From Deltaproteobacteria bacterium GWC2_55_46 (GTDB lineage Bacteria; Desulfobacterota; GWC2-55-46), in the NCBI GenBank assembly GCA_001595385.3, contig LVEI03000001.1, positions 372,001 to 436,000 on the forward strand: 64,000 bases of DNA. The letters run 5' to 3'. Under the pieces are notes generated by a model. It had not been told where the DNA came from. It saw nothing but the letters and a program-made list of their open reading frames with translations, and did no database searches. A program made the position numbers and the translations under genes. Shown piece after piece: positions 45,748-54,845 of the stretch; the stretch's first letter is position 1, and each line of letters starts with the position of its first letter.

Positions 45748-47966
45748 ATGTTTATCGCCTTCACCGGAAGCTCGATGACGAACCTTGTGCCCTTGGGCTG
45801 GTTGTCCCTTACCCTTATATAGCCATTGTGGTCGGCTATGATGTTATTGACTATGGCAAGGCCAAGGCCAGTGCCTGTCTTTTTCGTCGAAAAATACGGC
45901 TCAAAGAGCTTCTGCTTGGACTCAGCCGGTATGCCCTCCCCGGTATCGATGACCTCGATGCGGGCGAGCTGCATCTCATCAAGAAAGTGTGTCTCAACCC
46001 TCACGGTGCCCTCGTCGCCCATAGCGGCGAGAGCGTTGTCTATAAGGTTAATAAGTACCCTTTTTATCTGGTCCCTGTCAATATCCAGCACAGGGACCAG
46101 ATCGTCAAGCGAAGACTCGAACTGGACGGTCTTCCGCCCCGGCTTATAGAGGGCCATCGCCTCGCGTATGACCTCATTCAGGTCATTTGGGCTACGGTTC
46201 GCGGCAGGCATCCTCGCGAAGCTCGAGAACTCGTTCACAAGGGTCTTAAGCTCGTCTACCTGCTTTATTATGGTCATGGTGCACTCGTCAAAGACAGTAT
46301 CATCCTCCGGGAACCTGTCGAGGTACTTCTTCCTGAGCCTCTGAGCTGATAGCTTTATGGGCGTAAGCGGGTTCTTGATCTCGTGCGCGATCCTCCTGGC
46401 GACCTCCTTCCAGGCCGACATCCTCTGCGTCTTTAATAGATGAGTAAGGTCGTCCAGGACCGCGACCATCCCCAGGTAGTTGCCTGATTCGTCCTTGAGG
46501 GCGTTAAGGTTGGCAAGCACTGTCATCACCTTGCCGTCGACCTCGACCCGCATCTGCTTCTCCAGGGACTCAAGGCCCACTTCGGTCATCTCGCGGATCA
46601 TCTCGCGGAGCACCTCCCTGTCCTCCTGCCGGAGCACCTCCCTGTAGTTCTTGCCGAGGGCAAAGTCTTCGCCAGTGCCGAGCATCTGGGCTGCCACCCT
46701 GTTAATCGAAACTATCCGTCCGGATTTGTCGATCGATACGACACCGGCGGGGACGTTCCCGAGGACTATCTCGATATACCTCCTCCTCTGTTCAAGCTCC
46801 ATGTTGGTGCGCCGGAGGTCAAGGTTCGCCGTCTCTATCTTTCCCTTGCCGGTCTTCAGGTCCTCTGTCATCCTGTTGAAGGATTTCACCAGCAAGCCGA
46901 TCTCGTCGTTCGATTCGACGTTTATCCTGTAATCGAGGTTGCCGCTGGCAACGGCGTGCGTGCCCTCGGCAAGCTCGTGGATTGGGACGGTAAGCTCCTT
47001 GGCGAGGTAGCGTCCTATCCAGATGGAAAAGAAGACTATGAGGAGCGTTATGATGAGCAGTATCGTGAAGTAGCTCGCCTTAACGGGGTTTTTGAGCAGC
47101 TTGAGCTGTTTGTACCCCTCGAAGGCGGCGGATATCTCCTTCATCTTGTCGATGAGGCTCAGTGGGACGTAATAGTTGACGACAACCGCCCCTGCTGGCA
47201 TGCCGTCCACAGAGACCTGTACCGGCGCGACAGCCCTTACCACGTCCCCTACCTGCATGGTCTGCACGTAGCTCGACGCCTCTCCGGCAAGCGCTTTAAC
47301 GACAGATTCAGGCGCGATGTCCGGGACCATGTTCTGGTTTATCTTGTCCGAGATCGAGTAAAGCACCCTGTCGCCAGAGGCCGAATATATCTCGATGGTG
47401 GAAAAATCCCCCTCGACGAGCTTCCTGTTGATAAACCGCTCAAGCTTTTCGTTATCACTGCCGAACCCTTCGGCCACGATGGATACGGCAATGATCCTGG
47501 AGGCCGCCTCGACCCTGTCGTTTATGTCCTTGTAATAGTTCTGGGCAAGCTCAAGGGATTCCTGAAGCGAGTCCTCCACCTTTATCCCGAACCACCCGTC
47601 AATGGAGCGGTTTATGAACCCGATGACTATCACGAAAAGGAGGACTGTGGGGACGATCGAAAGGCTCACGAAGGCTGTGACGAGCTTGGTCCTAAGGCGC
47701 GAGCCCATCACCTGGCTCTTCCTTTCGATGAAGAGCTTGACCATGTTCCTCAATATCAGGAAGACGAGCAGGATAAGGAGGATGATATTCAGGTTTATGA
47801 GGCCGAAAATGAGGATGTTCGTGGCGATAGGCACGTCGCCGCTTATGGTGGAGACGTGCGATTCCACAAGGGTGAGGATTATTATGGCGGGCACTACGAG
47901 CAGTATTATAAGAAGCTCGCGGCGGCGCCTTTTGGCTTCCCCCTCTATCTTCTGGTTGTCATTCAT
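45744..47966 (-). CDS. ntrY: NtrY-type membrane sensor histidine kinase
   Basis: 740 residues. Three N-terminal spans (about 18-40, 50-72 and 90-112), an extracytoplasmic domain (about 115-290), a fourth span, HAMP (about 310-365), PAS (about 385-490), HisKA with the phospho-His in RIAHEIKNPLTPIKL, and HATPase_c with GEGIPAESKQKLFEPYFSTK and GTGLGLAIV. This is the standard NtrY layout. It overlaps DUF4390 by 8 nt upstream and ntrX by 4 nt downstream. Confidence 0.93.
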   Translation of the reverse strand: MNDNQKIEGEAKRRRRELLIILLVVPAIIILTLVESHVSTISGDVPIATNILIFGLINLNIILLILLVFLILRNMVKLFIERKSQVMGSRLRTKLVTAFVSLSIVPTVLLFVIVIGFINRSIDGWFGIKVEDSLQESLELAQNYYKDINDRVEAASRIIAVSIVAEGFGSDNEKLERFINRKLVEGDFSTIEIYSASGDRVLYSISDKINQNMVPDIAPESVVKALAGEASSYVQTMQVGDVVRAVAPVQVSVDGMPAGAVVVNYYVPLSLIDKMKEISAAFEGYKQLKLLKNPVKASYFTILLIITLLIVFFSIWIGRYLAKELTVPIHELAEGTHAVASGNLDYRINVESNDEIGLLVKSFNRMTEDLKTGKGKIETANLDLRRTNMELEQRRRYIEIVLGNVPAGVVSIDKSGRIVSINRVAAQMLGTGEDFALGKNYREVLRQEDREVLREMIREMTEVGLESLEKQMRVEVDGKVMTVLANLNALKDESGNYLGMVAVLDDLTHLLKTQRMSAWKEVARRIAHEIKNPLTPIKLSAQRLRKKYLDRFPEDDTVFDECTMTIIKQVDELKTLVNEFSSFARMPAANRSPNDLNEVIREAMALYKPGRKTVQFESSLDDLVPVLDIDRDQIKRVLINLIDNALAAMGDEGTVRVETHFLDEMQLARIEVIDTGEGIPAESKQKLFEPYFSTKKTGTGLGLAIVNNIIADHNGYIRVRDNQPKGTRFVIELPVKAINI

Positions 47967-48513
47967 AGGTCTGGGACGGCAAAGGTCTCACGTGCCAGTC
48001 GGTCTCAAAATCAAGAAGCTCAAGGAAAAAAAAGACGTAATTAAAAAGGAACGGCAGCTCTACCGGGTCCATCTCCGCCTTTATCCTTAGCTCGTACTCT
48101 TGCCCGGGCTTAAGATGTGCCGGGGCTATCGTAACGCCGGAGCATGAGCTCATGAGGCGCTTGACCTCACCAAAGTCCTTTATCTTCACCGGCCTCTCCC
48201 CTGTCTCGTCAAGGGTTATCTCGTACTCGTCACGGAGGCTGTCGTACTTGACGGTATGCCTGAACTCCCATCTTCCTGTGTTCTCATTTGGCAGCAGGCG
48301 GTTTACCCTGTTTATCTCTACTATGAAGTTGAACGATGTCGGCAGGCCGCTTTTTACCGCCTCCTCTATGTCCTTGCTGAAGGCGTCTTTTACATGGAAG
48401 GATACCTTAAGCGGCGGCCTCGTAACCGACACGTCTGTGATGGTGGCTGTGCCAGCCATGACCTGAAGCGGCAGCAGCCATATGGAAAAGACGAGTATTA
48501 TGAGCTTTTTCAT
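47959..48513 (-). CDS. DUF4390 exported protein
   Basis: 184 residues with a signal peptide (LIILVFSIWLLPLQVMAG, cut after AMAG-like site) and a beta-rich domain typical of DUF4390: SFHVKDAFSKDIEEAVKSGLPTSF in parts, FRHTVKYDSLRDEYEI and VELPFLFNYVFFFLELLDFETDW. Function unknown; members are often encoded directly upstream of ntrYX, as here, so an accessory periplasmic role for the sensor is plausible. Confidence 0.8.
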   Translation of the reverse strand: MKKLIILVFSIWLLPLQVMAGTATITDVSVTRPPLKVSFHVKDAFSKDIEEAVKSGLPTSFNFIVEINRVNRLLPNENTGRWEFRHTVKYDSLRDEYEITLDETGERPVKIKDFGEVKRLMSSCSGVTIAPAHLKPGQEYELRIKAEMDPVELPFLFNYVFFFLELLDFETDWHVRPLPSQTYE

Positions 48514-48652
48514 GGAAAATTCGATTTAAGAACAGGCTTATATTTAAAGTGGCCAGGTCGAAGGGCCCCCGTGGACAGGCCCGCCAAGCTATTATCCCGT
48601 CTATCCGGTTGAGTCAAAATATATCGAATTTTATTGGAAAAAGCAATAACAG

Positions 48653-48684
48653 GAGCCCTGTCCGGGACAGATTCAGGCCGGCTC
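48653..48684 (-). terminator. Hairpin after the RgpF-like gene
   Basis: GAGCC (48653-48657) / GGCTC (48680-48684) outer stem with an inner CTGTCC-G-GGACAG. On the minus strand it is followed by CTGTTATTGCTTTTTC, a moderate U-rich tail. Confidence 0.4.
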
Positions 48685-48697
48685 TTCTATAAGCGTA

Positions 48698-49558
48698 TTA
48701 AAAAAAAACTTTAATCATCGCCTTGAAGCGGTTAAAAATCCTTATTAAAAAAATTGGCTGTCTTGTAAAACGATAATCCTTGTCCGTCTCCGTTTTTTCT
48801 CCCGTCTCTACGATCCTGAAGCCTGAGGAGACGAGCAACAGGCCCAGAAAACGCTCAAGCGCATGGGCTAATGTGCCGTCTAACTGGCCTTGCTCTGGCT
48901 CAAAATCGTTCCTTGAAAGCTTCAGGCTTAAAAGCTGCTTCAAGGCCAACGGGCGAAACCAGAACATCGAGCCGGCTACAAATTGAAATTGCGCGCCGGT
49001 ATACGGGATATTGATGATCTCAGCCAACTTCCTGACCTTGGGCTCATTGGCGCCCAAATTAAAAGATAACGGCAGCACATGCCCTTGCGGAGCGATCACT
49101 CCGGTATTCAAATTGGACTCAAAAGTCACTTTTATTTTTTGGACCAACATCTTTGAGCCCAGGAGCTTCTCCATCAGATCATGACGCCAGATATCGCCGT
49201 CCTGACGGTGCCTGGTTTTTTTGGTATGTATCTTCAAAACATATTTATACTGGCGATCGATGATAGACGAGAGTATCTCCAAAAAAGGAGCGATATCGCG
49301 CCCCCTGTTCTCACAGCGATATATATAGGTGTCACGATGTCCCTCAAATATCTTTTGCTCCGCAAAATCGACATCTTCAGGTATCGAAACGAAGAGGTCA
49401 AAATCCCCCTCAATGTTCCTTAAATACAGGCTCGTCTCCTCCCACAGGTCCGGATAATACAGATGGAGGATAACGGCTGTATCATGATGTTTTTCTACGC
49501 TTTCCGTCGGTAGTGAATCATGCGTAAAAAAACGCGCTGTCGTTTCCACTTTGACCAT
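48698..49558 (-). CDS. RgpF-like (rhamnan synthesis F) glycan protein
   Basis: 286 residues matching the RgpF domain: VILHLYYPDLWEE, FDLFVSIPED, CENRGRDIAPFLEIL, YVLKIHTKKTRH, GVIAPQGHVLP and FVAGSMFWFRPLAL. Such proteins act in extension or export of rhamnose-rich and other surface polysaccharides, often with glycosyltransferase partners. Here it stands alone among regulatory and cytochrome genes, with AT-richer sequence (an A9 run at the 3' end) than its neighbours, which suggests transfer. ATG start. Confidence 0.8.
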   Translation of the reverse strand: MVKVETTARFFTHDSLPTESVEKHHDTAVILHLYYPDLWEETSLYLRNIEGDFDLFVSIPEDVDFAEQKIFEGHRDTYIYRCENRGRDIAPFLEILSSIIDRQYKYVLKIHTKKTRHRQDGDIWRHDLMEKLLGSKMLVQKIKVTFESNLNTGVIAPQGHVLPLSFNLGANEPKVRKLAEIINIPYTGAQFQFVAGSMFWFRPLALKQLLSLKLSRNDFEPEQGQLDGTLAHALERFLGLLLVSSGFRIVETGEKTETDKDYRFTRQPIFLIRIFNRFKAMIKVFF

Positions 49559-49637
49559 AATCCATATTTTGTCGGGCTAAATGGGTTTTCAGGCGGAAAT
49601 AAAAACAAAAAAACTGATCGGATGTGGCGCTGGCAGG

Positions 49638-49955
49638 TCAGCTGTAGCGCTCTTTTTTGGAGAGGCGGAAAATCCCGGCTTTTATGATCTCTTTTCTAAC
49701 CTTCTTCCTGAACTCCGCCTCATCGACCTTATACTTGAAGGCCTTTTTCCCGTTGATAAAAACAGTAGGGATCTCGCCCGTGTACTTCCTCATGAGGTCA
49801 TCGCTCGAGTCTATGTCCACCTCCTTGCACTGGAAAGGGACATCCTGGCTGACCTTGCCTATTACGCTCAATGCCTCCATGCACAGGGCGCAACCCTGCA
49901 GCTTGCAAAGGGCACAGTCCTTACGGGCATATACTTCGATGAGCGGCATAGTCAT
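49638..49955 (-). CDS. Glutaredoxin-like (DUF836-type) protein with two CxxC motifs
   Basis: 105 residues, thioredoxin fold: IEVYARKDC, cis-Pro segment EIPTVFINGKKAF. The active-site region has C14-x2-C17 followed by C22-x2-C25 (CALC twice), an unusual duplication for this family. It lies 16 nt downstream of ccdA, so it is probably part of the thiol-reduction branch of cytochrome c maturation. No signal peptide; presumably cytoplasmic. Start ATG 49955 or 49949. Confidence 0.75.
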   Translation of the reverse strand: MTMPLIEVYARKDCALCKLQGCALCMEALSVIGKVSQDVPFQCKEVDIDSSDDLMRKYTGEIPTVFINGKKAFKYKVDEAEFRKKVRKEIIKAGIFRLSKKERYS

Positions 49956-49971
49956 AGGGTAAAGGTAGAGA

Positions 49972-50706
49972 TCAGCTCAGGCTCGGGATCAGGCTATTCA
50001 GGTACACCGCTATAATACCAAGAGAGTTGGTAAATATCAATAGTCCAGTGGCTACCAGGAAGATGCCGGTTACGACAGATACGACCCGCATGTGTTTTTT
50101 GAGCCTGTTGAAGTGCTTAAGGAAGGTGTTGATGCCAAGGGACGTCAGCAGGAATGGTATGGCCAGCCCAACGGAGTAAGCTATGAAAAGGAGCATGCCT
50201 GACCAGGGGCTTTCGGAGGTGGCTGCCACGGCGAAGATGGCTGAGAGTATCGGGCCTATGCAAGGTGTCCAGCCCGCGGCGAAGCCGATGCCGACAAGGA
50301 ACGAACCGAGAAGCCCAGTGGGCTTCTCGCGGAAGAAATGGAGGCGCTTGTCCCTCTGGAGTATGTTGAAGTTGATGATGCCTATGATGTGGACGCCGAG
50401 GAGTATTATGACCAGGCCGCCGATCTTCCGTATGACGTCCTGGTACTCCATGAAAAGGCTTCCGAAGAGCTGGGCTGAGGAGCCCAGGATGACGACGAAG
50501 ACGGTGGAGAAGCCGAGTATGAACATGAGGGAGTTGAAGAGGATCACCTTCTTGAGCGACTTGTCCCCTTCCACGCTGGTGAGCTCCTCGAAGGAGATGC
50601 CTGTCACAAACGAGATATACGACGGCACGAGCGGCAGGACGCATGGCGATACGAAGGACAGAAGCCCTCCCATGAACGCGAGCGGTATTGAGACATCGGT
50701 TGTCAT
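49972..50706 (-). CDS. ccdA: Thiol-disulfide membrane carrier CcdA
   Basis: 244 residues, six membrane spans, DsbD-core family. Passes electrons from cytoplasmic thioredoxin to extracytoplasmic thiol reductants. The two essential cysteines are in GGLLSFVSPCVLPLVPSY (about residue 22) and GFAAGWTPCIGPIL. It follows the ResA-like gene by 46 nt and is in turn followed by a glutaredoxin-like gene. Confidence 0.92.
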   Translation of the reverse strand: MTTDVSIPLAFMGGLLSFVSPCVLPLVPSYISFVTGISFEELTSVEGDKSLKKVILFNSLMFILGFSTVFVVILGSSAQLFGSLFMEYQDVIRKIGGLVIILLGVHIIGIINFNILQRDKRLHFFREKPTGLLGSFLVGIGFAAGWTPCIGPILSAIFAVAATSESPWSGMLLFIAYSVGLAIPFLLTSLGINTFLKHFNRLKKHMRVVSVVTGIFLVATGLLIFTNSLGIIAVYLNSLIPSLS

Positions 50707-50752
50707 CTTGGGACCCTTCCCTCACTAAAACGGTCAGTGACTCCAGAAGCTA

Positions 50753-51352
50753 TTATTTCGCCTCGGCCTTGTATTCGCCCTTTTTCCTGGCTCCGTAACT
50801 GATGAGGTCCATGATGGTCTTTGTCGCATCAGGGTCGGTCCAGTCCTTCGGCCCCCATATCTTCTCGGCTATGACCCCGTTCTGGTCTATTATGAACGTC
50901 TCGGGGACACCTGTTGTCTTGTATCTCTCCTTTATCTTGCCGTTCCTGTCATGCAGTATGGTAAAGGTCAACCCGTAGCGCTTCGCGAACTCCGCGACGG
51001 TCTCAGGTCCGTCCTTATCGACGCTTACCGCGACTATCTCAAAAGGGAATGTCTTAAGGTTCTCATAGAGCACCTGCATGGACGGCATCTCATCCTCGCA
51101 CGGCTTGCACCAGGTAGCCCAGAAGTTCAGGAATATCACCTTGCCCTTGTAATCGCTCAGCTTGTGCATCTTGCCGGAAAGGTCCGGGAGCTCGAAGTCT
51201 ATCATCTCCGAGTTCGCGACCACCGGTTCGAACTTCTGCCTCTGGGTAAAGACTATTACGACCACCGCGGCGACTACAGCCAGGATGATTGCGGCTATGG
51301 CTGTCTTTGGCAGCCCTTTCTCGTTATCGTCGCTTTTCAACTTTTCGCTCAT
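50753..51352 (-). CDS. resA: ResA/TlpA-like membrane-anchored thioredoxin
   Basis: 199 residues: N-terminal anchor (AIAAIILAVVAAVVVIVF) and an extracytoplasmic thioredoxin domain with FLNFWATWCKPCEDEMPS (CxxC reductant motif) and VPETFIIDQNG (cis-Pro). It reduces apocytochrome c heme-binding cysteines, receiving electrons from CcdA. ATG 51352 has AGGGG five bases upstream; a GTG one codon earlier is less likely. It lies in the resB-ccsB-resA-ccdA operon. Confidence 0.9.
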   Translation of the reverse strand: MSEKLKSDDNEKGLPKTAIAAIILAVVAAVVVIVFTQRQKFEPVVANSEMIDFELPDLSGKMHKLSDYKGKVIFLNFWATWCKPCEDEMPSMQVLYENLKTFPFEIVAVSVDKDGPETVAEFAKRYGLTFTILHDRNGKIKERYKTTGVPETFIIDQNGVIAEKIWGPKDWTDPDATKTIMDLISYGARKKGEYKAEAK

Positions 51353-51385
51353 CACATCCCCTGAGATCTTTTTTTCTATCCCTGA

Positions 51386-52273
51386 TCAAGCGTACGCGTG
51401 CAGGCCCGGGAGTATGAAGCTTACGCCCCAGTACAGGAATATCACGGCAAGGAAGCCGGCTATGGAAAGATAGGCTGCCCGCGTGCCTCTCCATCCCCTC
51501 GTGACCCTGGCGTGAAGGTACGCCGCGTATATCAGCCAGGTGATGAGCGACCACGTCTCCTTCGGGTCCCAGCTCCAGTATGTGCCCCATGCGTAGTTGG
51601 CCCATACAGCGCCCGAGACGATGCCGACCGCGAGGAAAGGGAACCCCCAGGCGACAGCCCTGTAGCTGAGCTCATCGAATACCTTCGAATCAGGGAACGA
51701 GTCTATGATCGAATTTCGTTTCCCGCTGTTCTCGTATCTGTGCTTTACCAGATAAAGCAGCGCGAGACCGAACGATATCGCGAAACCGGCATAGCCGACG
51801 AAGGTCATAAAGACGTGGAAGTCGAGCCAGCCAATGGCGTACTTCTGAAGGCCCCATGTGGACAGGATGTCAGACATCCAGTGCCACTTGTTCTGCAGGG
51901 CGGGGTTCAGCGGCTCCGCGTCCTTGAAGCTGTACGGAAGTAAAGAGGCGGAAAGCATGGCCAATGACTCGATGCCCATTACTACGGCGCCCACGGACTT
52001 GAGCTTGTGCTTGTACTCCATCAGCAGATAGCCCGCGTTAGTCGCCCAGATAAAGAGCATCATCGACTCCCACAGGTTCGAGAAGGGGGCGTGCCCGGAC
52101 TCCCCTGCCCTGCTGATGAGTATCATGGAGGTGGAGACCAGGGCGACGAAGGCCATCGCCGTTGCTGTCTGCCCAAGCCACTTCTTCTTTAAAAACCAGT
52201 TGCTAACGTACAGGACCGTCGTGATCAGGTAAAAGACGAACGAGAACGTAAAAAAGACAAGAGAAAGTATCAT
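51386..52273 (-). CDS. ccsB: Cytochrome c maturation protein CcsB/CcsA-type (second copy)
   Basis: 295 residues, eight spans. Heme-handling tryptophan motif WGTYWSWDPKETWSLITW (about 240-257) and flanking His in FHVFMTFVGYA and YLHARV. ATG overlaps the resB stop (ATGA), so this is a tightly coupled ResB-CcsB synthetase. It is the canonical copy, whereas the pair at 2464-4824 is more divergent. Confidence 0.93.
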   Translation of the reverse strand: MILSLVFFTFSFVFYLITTVLYVSNWFLKKKWLGQTATAMAFVALVSTSMILISRAGESGHAPFSNLWESMMLFIWATNAGYLLMEYKHKLKSVGAVVMGIESLAMLSASLLPYSFKDAEPLNPALQNKWHWMSDILSTWGLQKYAIGWLDFHVFMTFVGYAGFAISFGLALLYLVKHRYENSGKRNSIIDSFPDSKVFDELSYRAVAWGFPFLAVGIVSGAVWANYAWGTYWSWDPKETWSLITWLIYAAYLHARVTRGWRGTRAAYLSIAGFLAVIFLYWGVSFILPGLHAYA

Positions 52274-53706
52274 TTATTCCCCCTGGACGCATCCGTTGAA
52301 AGTGCGCTGGTTATTTCCTTTATATCCTTTTCGAAGACCAGCTGGTTCTTGTTTATGGTACCGCCTATCCTGACCTCGGTCGATTGACCGGTGTCCTTAA
52401 GATAGATCCATATTCTCCTGTGATATATGAAAAAGGCCAGGATGAAGCCAAGGCCCATGATGATCGAACCGAGCCAGACTATGTTGGTGCCAGGGTCCTT
52501 GTTTACAGAGATGCCGGAATACATTATAGGACGGTGGGCGAGATAGACGAGGTCCTGGCTGGAATCGGGAATGGCCGGGAATATCCCAGGGTACTTCATA
52601 AAGAGCCACGGGGTGGACACGAGCCTGTCCCCGTCGTCATATACCTCGACCATCACCGCCGGGTTGTTGGCCTCCGGAGACTTGGAGAAGACGGTGCTTG
52701 TCCTCTCGTCATAGGCGAAATCCGCGGTATAGCCGACAAGCTTCACCGAGTACTTGCTGCCGGGGACTTTCTGCACGGCATCCCATTTAACGGTAAAAGG
52801 CGCCTCAGGCTTGCCCTTGTCCTTGTTCCTCAGGGCGATTTCAGCCTCTGAAACCTTGTTCCAGGACTGGCCGTAGCTCGACTGATAGAACCTTATCCCC
52901 TTGTAGTACAGAGGCTCGTTCACCCATATCTGCTTTTTAAGGACCTCTTTGCCGTCCTCCATGACGGCAAGGTTGGAGTTAAACTGTCTTATCTGGCCCG
53001 AATCATAGTAGTCTATCCAGAACTTATCGAGCCGGAGATTGAAATCGGCCTGCGGCACGCTTATGGTGCCGCCCTCGTTCACGGCAAAGAAGTCCTTATA
53101 TCCGGCATAACTGCCCACGATGGAGCCGAACAATATGACGAGCAGGCTTATGTGGATCGCATCTGAGCCGAGCCTGCCATGCCTGCCCTTCCAGGCGTAG
53201 ATGTAATATTCCTTCCCGCCTCCGGAAGAGACTACCCCGAACTTCTTCTTCCTGAGCACGCCAAGAAGCTTCTCCTTCAAGGCTTCGGGGCTCTCTTTTA
53301 TGCGCAGGGTCTCGTGGTGGGCAAACTTCTCTATGAGCTTTGGGTCGAATTTCTCTACCTTGTGATTCAATAACGACTTCCACTTGGGAGGGAACCTCTC
53401 CATGGTGCAGACGATGATGGATATGGACATAAGAGACAGGAGGGACATGAACCACCAGGCGTGGTACATGTCGTTAAACCTGGCGTAGAGGATGACCCTG
53501 GTCCACGTCTCACCGTATTGGGCGAGATATTCCTCGACAGGCGAGTTCTGTTCTACGACCGTCCCTATTATCGCGGTCAAGGCGATGGATACGAGGATGA
53601 ATATGGTCAGCTTTAGGGAGTTAAGAGCGCTCCAGACCCTGGACCCGAGAGTCTTGTACCACCTGGCGTCGACGACTTGAGCCGCTTCCTTTGCTTTATC
53701 GGGCAT
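52270..53706 (-). CDS. resB: Cytochrome c biogenesis protein ResB (second copy)
   Basis: 478 residues. First span SLKLTIFILVSIALTAIIGTVV with the following EQNSPVEEYLAQYG, second span WWFMSLLSLMSISIIVCTMERF, a third (DAIHISLLVILFGSIVGSYAG), a large extracytoplasmic domain (about 215-395) and a final span near residue 405-430. It is 15 nt after the TPR lipoprotein gene and leads the ccsB-resA-ccdA operon. Confidence 0.93.
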   Translation of the reverse strand: MPDKAKEAAQVVDARWYKTLGSRVWSALNSLKLTIFILVSIALTAIIGTVVEQNSPVEEYLAQYGETWTRVILYARFNDMYHAWWFMSLLSLMSISIIVCTMERFPPKWKSLLNHKVEKFDPKLIEKFAHHETLRIKESPEALKEKLLGVLRKKKFGVVSSGGGKEYYIYAWKGRHGRLGSDAIHISLLVILFGSIVGSYAGYKDFFAVNEGGTISVPQADFNLRLDKFWIDYYDSGQIRQFNSNLAVMEDGKEVLKKQIWVNEPLYYKGIRFYQSSYGQSWNKVSEAEIALRNKDKGKPEAPFTVKWDAVQKVPGSKYSVKLVGYTADFAYDERTSTVFSKSPEANNPAVMVEVYDDGDRLVSTPWLFMKYPGIFPAIPDSSQDLVYLAHRPIMYSGISVNKDPGTNIVWLGSIIMGLGFILAFFIYHRRIWIYLKDTGQSTEVRIGGTINKNQLVFEKDIKEITSALSTDASRGNK

Positions 53707-53721
53707 ATTGGTCAGGCTTCC

Positions 53722-54273
53722 TTATTTTTTAGTCAGAGCTGAAAGATATTCCGCGGCGGCCTTGCCGATCTGGCTCTCAGGGTTGAGGGCGTTGGCCTTC
53801 TCCCAGGCTGCCTTTGCCCCCTCCATATCGCCTGAGCCGTAAGCGAGTATGAAGCCCTTGGTTAGCCATATCCTCTGGTGGTACGGGTTCTTGTTTATGC
53901 CTTCCTCAACGTACTTGAGGGCCTCTGCCGAGTTGCCCAGATAATGGAGAGAAAGACCCAGGTCGTTATACAGATCGGTCTCGCCCGACTTTATCGCCAG
54001 CACTTTTTTGTAATAGACGGAGGACTGCTCGAACTGTTTTGACTCAAAGTAAACGTCAGCAAGTTGCCAGAGGAGCTGTGTGTCCTTCGGGTTCTCTCTC
54101 AGCTTGCCCTCCAGCTCGGCTACGAGATTGGTGTTGCCCATCGATGGATGCGGGGCCTGTTGCGTCTGCTGGACCTCCCCGCCGGGTTGCTGCCCTTTAT
54201 CCTTTGAGCAACCCGCAAACGCGAGCCCGATGGTTACTATAGCGGTTGCCAGGACAAGGTTCCTGCTCTTCAA
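53722..54273 (-). CDS. TPR lipoprotein of the cytochrome c operon
   Basis: 183 residues: signal peptide with lipobox FAGC (Cys about 21), a Gln/Pro-rich linker, then three to four TPR repeats (about 50-180: QLLWQLADVYFESKQFEQSS, DLYNDLGLSLHYLGNSAEAL, QRIWLTKGFILAYGSG). Similar in design to the TPR part of CcmI/NrfG, which hold apocytochrome, so an apocytochrome chaperone is plausible. TTG start at 54273 with AAGGAGG four bases upstream. Confidence 0.8.
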   Translation of the reverse strand: MKSRNLVLATAIVTIGLAFAGCSKDKGQQPGGEVQQTQQAPHPSMGNTNLVAELEGKLRENPKDTQLLWQLADVYFESKQFEQSSVYYKKVLAIKSGETDLYNDLGLSLHYLGNSAEALKYVEEGINKNPYHQRIWLTKGFILAYGSGDMEGAKAAWEKANALNPESQIGKAAAEYLSALTKK

Positions 54274-54285
54274 GGTGCCTCCTTA

Positions 54286-54711
54286 TTAATGCCTCAGATG
54301 TGAGAAGCGCTCGTCTATCGCCTTTTTTATTCCGTTCATGTCCACGCCTTTTTTATGCAGGTCATGGGCCATGATGGCCTCGTAAATACAGATATCGCAA
54401 TTGGCCCCGTGCTCGTCGACAAAACAGCTCAGGAGGCTCTTGTGGCCGAAGTTCTTCTCGCAGTCGCAATAGCAGTACAGGCCGTCAAGCACTTCAGGCA
54501 CCTCGGCGGCTGCCTGGTAGGCCGCAGCTGTCTCACCGGTAAAGTTCGACGCAGGAAGGGTCGGCCTCGTCTCGCCTCCCTTTCCAAGGGTAACCGAGCT
54601 TGCCGGTTGAGGAGCGGCCGTCTGTTTGGCTGAATCGCAGGATGAAATGCCGAGAGCGAGGAATGCAACAAGCGGGAATATTGCTACTAAATATTTTAAG
54701 CTACGGACCAT
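54286..54711 (-). CDS. PCYCGC-type Cys-rich lipoprotein
   Basis: 141 residues. Lipobox SSC (Cys about 25), a Pro/Ala linker, then the conserved Cys domain: GLYCYCDCEKNFGHKSLLSC, FVDEHGANCDICIYEA. This matches the PCYCGC-motif lipoprotein family, here YCYCDC. Six or more cysteines and a His suggest binding of a metal such as copper or heme; the role is not established. It is 12 nt upstream of the TPR lipoprotein and is probably the first gene of the maturation operon. Confidence 0.75.
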   Translation of the reverse strand: MVRSLKYLVAIFPLVAFLALGISSCDSAKQTAAPQPASSVTLGKGGETRPTLPASNFTGETAAAYQAAAEVPEVLDGLYCYCDCEKNFGHKSLLSCFVDEHGANCDICIYEAIMAHDLHKKGVDMNGIKKAIDERFSHLRH

Positions 54712-54845
54712 CTTTATTATCGCCTTACCTCTGACTTTTTAGCTTTTTTCAGCGCGTTACAAGTCATGGACATATTAACAGACCTGAATTAAAAATCCAT
54801 TAAGTTTTTATTAGGAATTGAAAATGAAGGGGCAGGTCCGAACGT

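Noticed and set aside
46956-48044. 362-codon open frame antisense to ntrY
   Set aside because: Shadow of a GC-rich gene; highly charged repetitive translation and no motif.
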